Assembly (NCBI GenBank): GCA_030835185.1 | Contig: JAUQWL010000213.1 | Location: forward strand, 1 to 8,789 | From: Solirubrobacterales bacterium | Lineage (GTDB): Bacteria > Actinomycetota > Thermoleophilia > Solirubrobacterales > 70-9 | Length of the DNA stretch: 8,789 nucleotides | Reading direction: 5' to 3' | Shown: in pieces, positions 5,214 through 8,789 of the stretch | Position numbering within the stretch: position 1 is the first letter of the stretch | How the letters are laid out: the number at the start of each line of letters is the position of its first letter | Translations under genes and position numbers: made by a program | Notes under the pieces: model-generated | What the model saw: only the letters and a program-made list of their open reading frames with translations | What the model was told of the DNA's origin: nothing | Database searches by the model: none

Positions 5214-8144
5214 ATGCCACTGCTCGAGCCCGACGTCCTGCAAATCGCACCGGAGCCGGGCGAGCCGGCACCGGACCGGGCGCCGAACTGGGTCGCGCAG
5301 GGCACGCCGGAACCGCTTCGCTCCCAGCTGATCGACCTGCTCGGCGAGGATCGCGTGATGAGCCGGGCTACCGACATCATCCGATACGCCTCTGACGCGA
5401 GCCCGTACCGGATGCTGCCGAAGGCCGTGATCATGGCCCGCTCCGACGAGGACATCGGCAAGGTGATCGCTTTCGGCCGCGAGCATGGAATCGGCGTCAC
5501 CTTCCGGTCCGGTGGCTCGAGCCTGAACGGCCAGAGCCAGAGCGAAGGCATCCTGGTCGATGTGCGCCGTCACTTCGGTGGCATCAAGGTGCTCGATGAA
5601 GGGCGTGCGGTATCGGTCGCCCCCGGCGCGATGCTCGGCGATGTAAACCGCGTGCTCGCCCCCTACGGCCACAAGCTCGGCCCCGATCCGGCCTCGGTGG
5701 AGATCGCAACGATCGGCGGTGTGGTCGCCAACAACTCGGGCGGCATGAAGTGCGGCACGAAGTTCGATTCATACTCGACGGTCACGGCGATGAGGTTCAT
5801 CCTGCCTTCCGGCACCGTGGTCGACTCGGGCGCGCCCGACGCCGAGGCCGATTTCGCCGAGGCCGAGCCGGAGCTGGCCGCCGGCCTGCTGAAGATCCGT
5901 GAGGAGATCCTCGCCGACGAGGAGCTCACCGCGAAAATCCGTCGCAAGTTCGAGATCAAGAACACCACCGGCTACCGGCTCTGTGCCTTTCTCGACGCCG
6001 AAACTCCGGTCGAGATCTACCGCCGGCTGATGGTCGGCTCCGAAGGCACGCTCGGCTTCATCTCGCGGGTGACGTTCGACACCGTGCCCGTACCGGAGAA
6101 GACGACGCTCGCCTGGATCCACTTTCCCGACATCCCCAGCGCGATCGACCCGGTGCCCGATCTGACCGCCGCCGGCGCCACAGCGGTCGAGGTGATGGTC
6201 GCCCCGGCCCTGATCGTCGCCTCGTACAACATGCCCGGAGCGCCCGACCACTGGAAAGAGCTCGACCCGGACTCGGCCGCGCTGCTGGTCGAGTTCGGCG
6301 GTGACGACGACGAGGCGCTCGACAGGTACGAGAAGAAGACGATGGAGGTGCTCGACGGCCGCGAGTTGATCCGCGAAGTCGAGTTCAGCCGCGATGCAGA
6401 CGTGATCGAGATCAACTGGCGGGTCCGCGAAGGGCTTTACGGCCTGGTCGGCAAGATGCGCATCCCCGGTACGACACTCATTCCCGAGGACATCTGCGTA
6501 ACGCCGGCCCGCATCGCCGAAGGTGCCGAGGACCTGCGCTCCCTGCTGGCCGAGCACGGCTTCCTCAACGGCGTCGCCGGACATGCGTCGGCGGGCAACC
6601 TCCACTTCATGCTGACTCCCGACTTCAGCAAGCCCGAGGACGTCGGGCGCTACGAGGCCTTCATGGGCGAGCTGGTCGAGCTGATCTGCCACAAGTACGA
6701 AGGCTCGTTGAAGGCCGAGCACGGTACGGGGGTGAACATGGCGCCCTACGTCGAGCTCGAATGGGGCGAAAAGGCGACCGCGATGATGTGGCGGGTCAAG
6801 GAACTGGCCGACCCTGAAGGCGCGCTCAATCCCGGCGTCGTGCTGAACCGCGATCCCGGCTGCCACCTTCAGAACCTGATGACCACACCGCCGATCGAGG
6901 AGGTGGCGACCGCCTGCATGGAGTGCGGCTTCTGCGAGCCGGTCTGCCCGAGCCGCAACCTGAGCACTACGCCGCGCCAGCGCATCGTGCTGCGGCGCGA
7001 GATGGTCCGCCAGGGCGGCGATACTCCGGTCCGCCGGGCGCTGATCGAGGAGTTCGAGTACGACGGGATCGAAACCTGTGCCAACGACGGCTCCTGCGAG
7101 CTCGTCTGTCCGGTCGGCATCGATACCGGCGACCTGATGAAGGAGTTCCGCCAGGCACAGAAGAGCCCACGAGCACAGAAAACCGCGCTCCGGGTCGCCG
7201 GGAACTGGGACAAGGTCGAGCGCCTCGCCCGCGGGGGCCTGAAATTCGGCGGTGCGATGGACAGGGTGATCGGCGAGGGCGGCATGCGCGGCCTGACCGG
7301 TGCCGCCCGCAGGGTGTTGAGCAAAGACCTGATGCCTGACTGGGCCGGGCACATGCCCGACTCGGCACCGGCAAGGCTGCCCGAGACCGCGCCGGTCGGT
7401 GCCACAGCCGTCTACATGCCCGCCTGCATCAACCGCATGTTCGGGCGCTCGACGACGGGAAAAAACGGTGACGGCGGCGAATTGAGCCTGCCCGAGGCGC
7501 TGGTCGCGGTCTCGGCCCGGGCCGGCAGCCCGGTCTGGATCCCCCACGACGTCGCCGGCTCCTGCTGCTCGGTCCCGTTCAGCTCGAAGGGCTACTCCGA
7601 CGCCCACGCCTTCAAGGCCAACGAGACGGTCGAGCGGCTCTGGCGCTGGACCGGCGGCGGAGCGTTGCCCGTGGTCATCGACGCAACCTCCTGCAGCTAC
7701 GGCCTCAGCGACTTCGAGGACGGCGTGCTCAGCGGGGACAACCAGGCTCGTCACGGCGAGATCGAGATCATCGACTCGATCAGCTGGGCCGAGCGGCTCC
7801 TGGAGAACCTCGAGGTCACGAAGAAGACCGGATCGGTCACCGTCCACCCGACCTGCTCCGGCAACCACATGGGTCTGAACAGGACACTCGCCCGGGTTGC
7901 CGGCAAGCTGTCCGACAACGTGGTCGTCCCGGTCAACTCAACCTGCTGCGGCTTCGCCGGGGACCGGGGAATGCTCCACCCGGAGCTGACCGCGAGCGCC
8001 ACCGAAGCCGAAGCAGCCGAGGTCAGGGCCAACCCGACCATGCGCCACGTCTCCTCCAACCGAACCTGCGAAGTCGGCCTCGAACGGGCCACCGGTGAGC
8101 CCTACGAATCGATCATCTACCTGCTCGAAGAAGCAACGCGCTGA
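5214..8144 (+). CDS. FAD-binding and (Fe-S)-binding D-2-hydroxyacid dehydrogenase (D-lactate / D-2-hydroxyglutarate type)
   Basis: This 976-residue fused flavin/iron-sulfur dehydrogenase probably oxidises a D-2-hydroxyacid to the 2-oxoacid and passes electrons to the quinone pool or another carrier. The FAD_binding_4 domain covers about 66-205, with the loop FRSGGSSLNGQSQSEG (97-112) and GGVVANNSGGMKCGT (168-182). A FAD-oxidase C-terminal domain follows to about 545, with HGTG (503-506) and ALNPGVV (537-543). A dicluster ferredoxin-like module has C568-x2-C571-x2-C574-x3-C578P and then C622-x5-C628-x3-C632P. Two CCG domains follow: Cys738, Cys784-785 and Cys827; then Cys881 and Cys911-912 (TCCGFAGDRG). 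The layout and length match E. coli YdiJ and actinobacterial Dld-type enzymes, with GlcD- and GlcF-like parts in one chain. It is the second gene of an operon with the decarboxylase. Family members differ in substrate (lactate, 2-hydroxyglutarate, other D-2-hydroxyacids), and the sequence alone does not decide. Confidence 0.9.
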   Translation: MPLLEPDVLQIAPEPGEPAPDRAPNWVAQGTPEPLRSQLIDLLGEDRVMSRATDIIRYASDASPYRMLPKAVIMARSDEDIGKVIAFGREHGIGVTFRSGGSSLNGQSQSEGILVDVRRHFGGIKVLDEGRAVSVAPGAMLGDVNRVLAPYGHKLGPDPASVEIATIGGVVANNSGGMKCGTKFDSYSTVTAMRFILPSGTVVDSGAPDAEADFAEAEPELAAGLLKIREEILADEELTAKIRRKFEIKNTTGYRLCAFLDAETPVEIYRRLMVGSEGTLGFISRVTFDTVPVPEKTTLAWIHFPDIPSAIDPVPDLTAAGATAVEVMVAPALIVASYNMPGAPDHWKELDPDSAALLVEFGGDDDEALDRYEKKTMEVLDGRELIREVEFSRDADVIEINWRVREGLYGLVGKMRIPGTTLIPEDICVTPARIAEGAEDLRSLLAEHGFLNGVAGHASAGNLHFMLTPDFSKPEDVGRYEAFMGELVELICHKYEGSLKAEHGTGVNMAPYVELEWGEKATAMMWRVKELADPEGALNPGVVLNRDPGCHLQNLMTTPPIEEVATACMECGFCEPVCPSRNLSTTPRQRIVLRREMVRQGGDTPVRRALIEEFEYDGIETCANDGSCELVCPVGIDTGDLMKEFRQAQKSPRAQKTALRVAGNWDKVERLARGGLKFGGAMDRVIGEGGMRGLTGAARRVLSKDLMPDWAGHMPDSAPARLPETAPVGATAVYMPACINRMFGRSTTGKNGDGGELSLPEALVAVSARAGSPVWIPHDVAGSCCSVPFSSKGYSDAHAFKANETVERLWRWTGGGALPVVIDATSCSYGLSDFEDGVLSGDNQARHGEIEIIDSISWAERLLENLEVTKKTGSVTVHPTCSGNHMGLNRTLARVAGKLSDNVVVPVNSTCCGFAGDRGMLHPELTASATEAEAAEVRANPTMRHVSSNRTCEVGLERATGEPYESIIYLLEEATR

Positions 8145-8158
8145 GCCCCACCGGGGCT
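8144..8158. terminator. Perfect hairpin shared by two convergent stop codons
   Basis: AGCCCC (8144-8149), loop ACC and GGGGCT (8153-8158) form a perfect 6-bp GC-rich stem. It starts on the last base of the dehydrogenase stop and overlaps the toxin stop (8157-8159). With only 12 nt between the genes it could act in both directions. Neither side has a U-tract, so it would be a short, atypical terminator. Confidence 0.5.
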
Positions 8159-8579
8159 AAACCGGGAGGGTGCCCATGCCGACCGACCGTGCGGCAGCGC
8201 TGAGCTCACGGTCCCAGCTGACCATCAAGATCGTTTCGGCCTTCAAGGCCGCAGCGGAAGCGAGATGAACCGCGTCGTAGCCACGAAGGCCAAACTCGAC
8301 GGCGAGCAGGCCGGCGCTCTCCACCAAACCGCGGTCCACACCGATCAGCGCAGTCTCCGCGAGAAGCTTTGCCAGGTCGGCCAGCGCAAGCTCCAGATCA
8401 CTGTCGCCGATCCGGCCGGCACCGCGTGCTCTTGCAAGGGCCGCCTGACCTTCGGTTACCGAGAGGATGCTCGTCGAGACCGTGGCTGCCGGCGACTGCC
8501 AGATTTCAACGGCGAGATCCGACTCGGGTTCGGCGACGACCAGCTTGACGAAGGCGGACGTGTCGAAGTAGAGGTTCAG
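8157..8579 (-). CDS. VapC-like PIN-domain ribonuclease toxin (CTG start or damaged start codon)
   Basis: The full frame encodes 140 residues, the normal length of a VapC toxin, and probably acts as a metal-dependent RNase neutralised by the adjacent antitoxin. All four PIN acidic positions are present: Asp6 (LNLYFDTSAFVK), Glu43 (SVTEGQAAL), Asp102 (YDAVHLASA) and Asp123 (SWDREL). The frame has no ATG or GTG near its beginning. Family-like sequence begins at CTG 8579, which overlaps the antitoxin stop as CTGA, exactly where ATGA coupling is usual. Either CTG initiates through translational coupling or the start codon has mutated. The first conventional start, GTG 8339, would give only 60 residues and lose Asp6 and Glu43, so it cannot make a working nuclease. 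The gene is convergent with the dehydrogenase gene, 12 nt away. Confidence 0.8.
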   Translation of the reverse strand: MNLYFDTSAFVKLVVAEPESDLAVEIWQSPAATVSTSILSVTEGQAALARARGAGRIGDSDLELALADLAKLLAETALIGVDRGLVESAGLLAVEFGLRGYDAVHLASAAALKAETILMVSWDRELSAAARSVGMGTLPV

Positions 8580-8789
8580 TTTCGCTGCTCGGATACCAGG
8601 TCGGATACCGAGGCGGTGGCCTTGATCCTCGGCTGGTGGGCCGACCGCCGCCCGTCCGGAAGGGTGATGATTCCGCGTCGTTTCAAATCCTCGAACGGAT
8701 CGACCGCATCTGTGGCGCTCAGACGGGCGATCCGTTTGCCTCGCCGGGTGACGATCACATCGGTGCCTTCTTCGACCCGCTGCAGGTAT
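8576..8789 (-). CDS. Phd/YefM (prevent-host-death) family antitoxin, 5' end beyond window
   Basis: The visible 70 residues read YLQRVEEGTDVIVTRRGKRI and then a proline- and charge-rich C-terminal half ending VSDLVSEQRN. The first part is the second half of the Phd/YefM DNA-binding fold, where a 'G..V.VTR.GK..A.L' pattern is characteristic. The usual start (about 15 residues further up) lies past the right edge. The GTG at 8758 falls inside the conserved core and is not a credible start. The C-terminal tail normally wraps the toxin. The gene ends with TGA at 8576-8578, overlapping the first codon of the PIN gene, so the pair forms a type II toxin-antitoxin operon. Autoregulation by the complex is usual in the family, but the operator is outside the window. 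Confidence 0.82.
   Translation of the reverse strand, partial: YLQRVEEGTDVIVTRRGKRIARLSATDAVDPFEDLKRRGIITLPDGRRSAHQPRIKATASVSDLVSEQRN

Noticed and set aside
5769..7868. 699-codon open frame antisense to the dehydrogenase
   Set aside because: It is a GC-bias shadow: it covers the conserved flavin and cysteine motifs of the real gene, and its translation is Arg/Asp/Gly-rich without any recognisable domain.

Overview
The window is very GC-rich and gene-dense, with GTG starts and strong G/C bias at third codon positions. Together with the protein families this suggests a high-GC Actinomycetota genome. A Thermoleophilia/Solirubrobacterales-like soil lineage is my best guess, from general resemblance only. 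I see no rRNA, tRNA, CRISPR array or transposase.

Left part, plus strand (1-1592): a 133-bp 5' fragment of an HXXEE-family membrane-protein gene comes first, then an AhpD/carboxymuconolactone-decarboxylase-like gene, then the intact HXXEE gene. The fragment (1-134) and the intact gene's 5' end (830-963) are direct repeats with one mismatch, the footprint of a recent duplication. A 130-bp convergent gap follows.

Middle, minus strand (1723-3525): an uncharacterised lipoprotein gene and a class II fumarase (fumC) form a probable two-gene operon. They share a reading frame and are separated by one TAG and six sense codons.

Middle to right, plus strand (3595-8144): divergent from that operon lies a two-gene operon. 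It holds a thiamine-diphosphate-dependent 2-oxoacid decarboxylase of the benzoylformate decarboxylase (MdlC) family and a fused FAD/iron-sulfur D-2-hydroxyacid dehydrogenase of the D-lactate/D-2-hydroxyglutarate type. Read together they suggest oxidation of a D-2-hydroxyacid to a 2-oxoacid, then non-oxidative decarboxylation to an aldehyde. The decarboxylase has several substitutions at active-site and cofactor positions, so its substrate may not be benzoylformate.

Right edge, minus strand (8157-8789): a Phd/YefM-type antitoxin (cut by the window end) and a PIN-domain VapC-like toxin. The toxin frame has all four acidic residues but begins at CTG, where ATG would be expected. A perfect hairpin joins the dehydrogenase stop to the toxin stop.

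A recurring signal is a -10-like hexamer (TAnnnT) only 6-7 nt before the start codon of the three plus-strand first genes. This implies leaderless mRNAs, while the second gene of the decarboxylase operon has a strong Shine-Dalgarno site.
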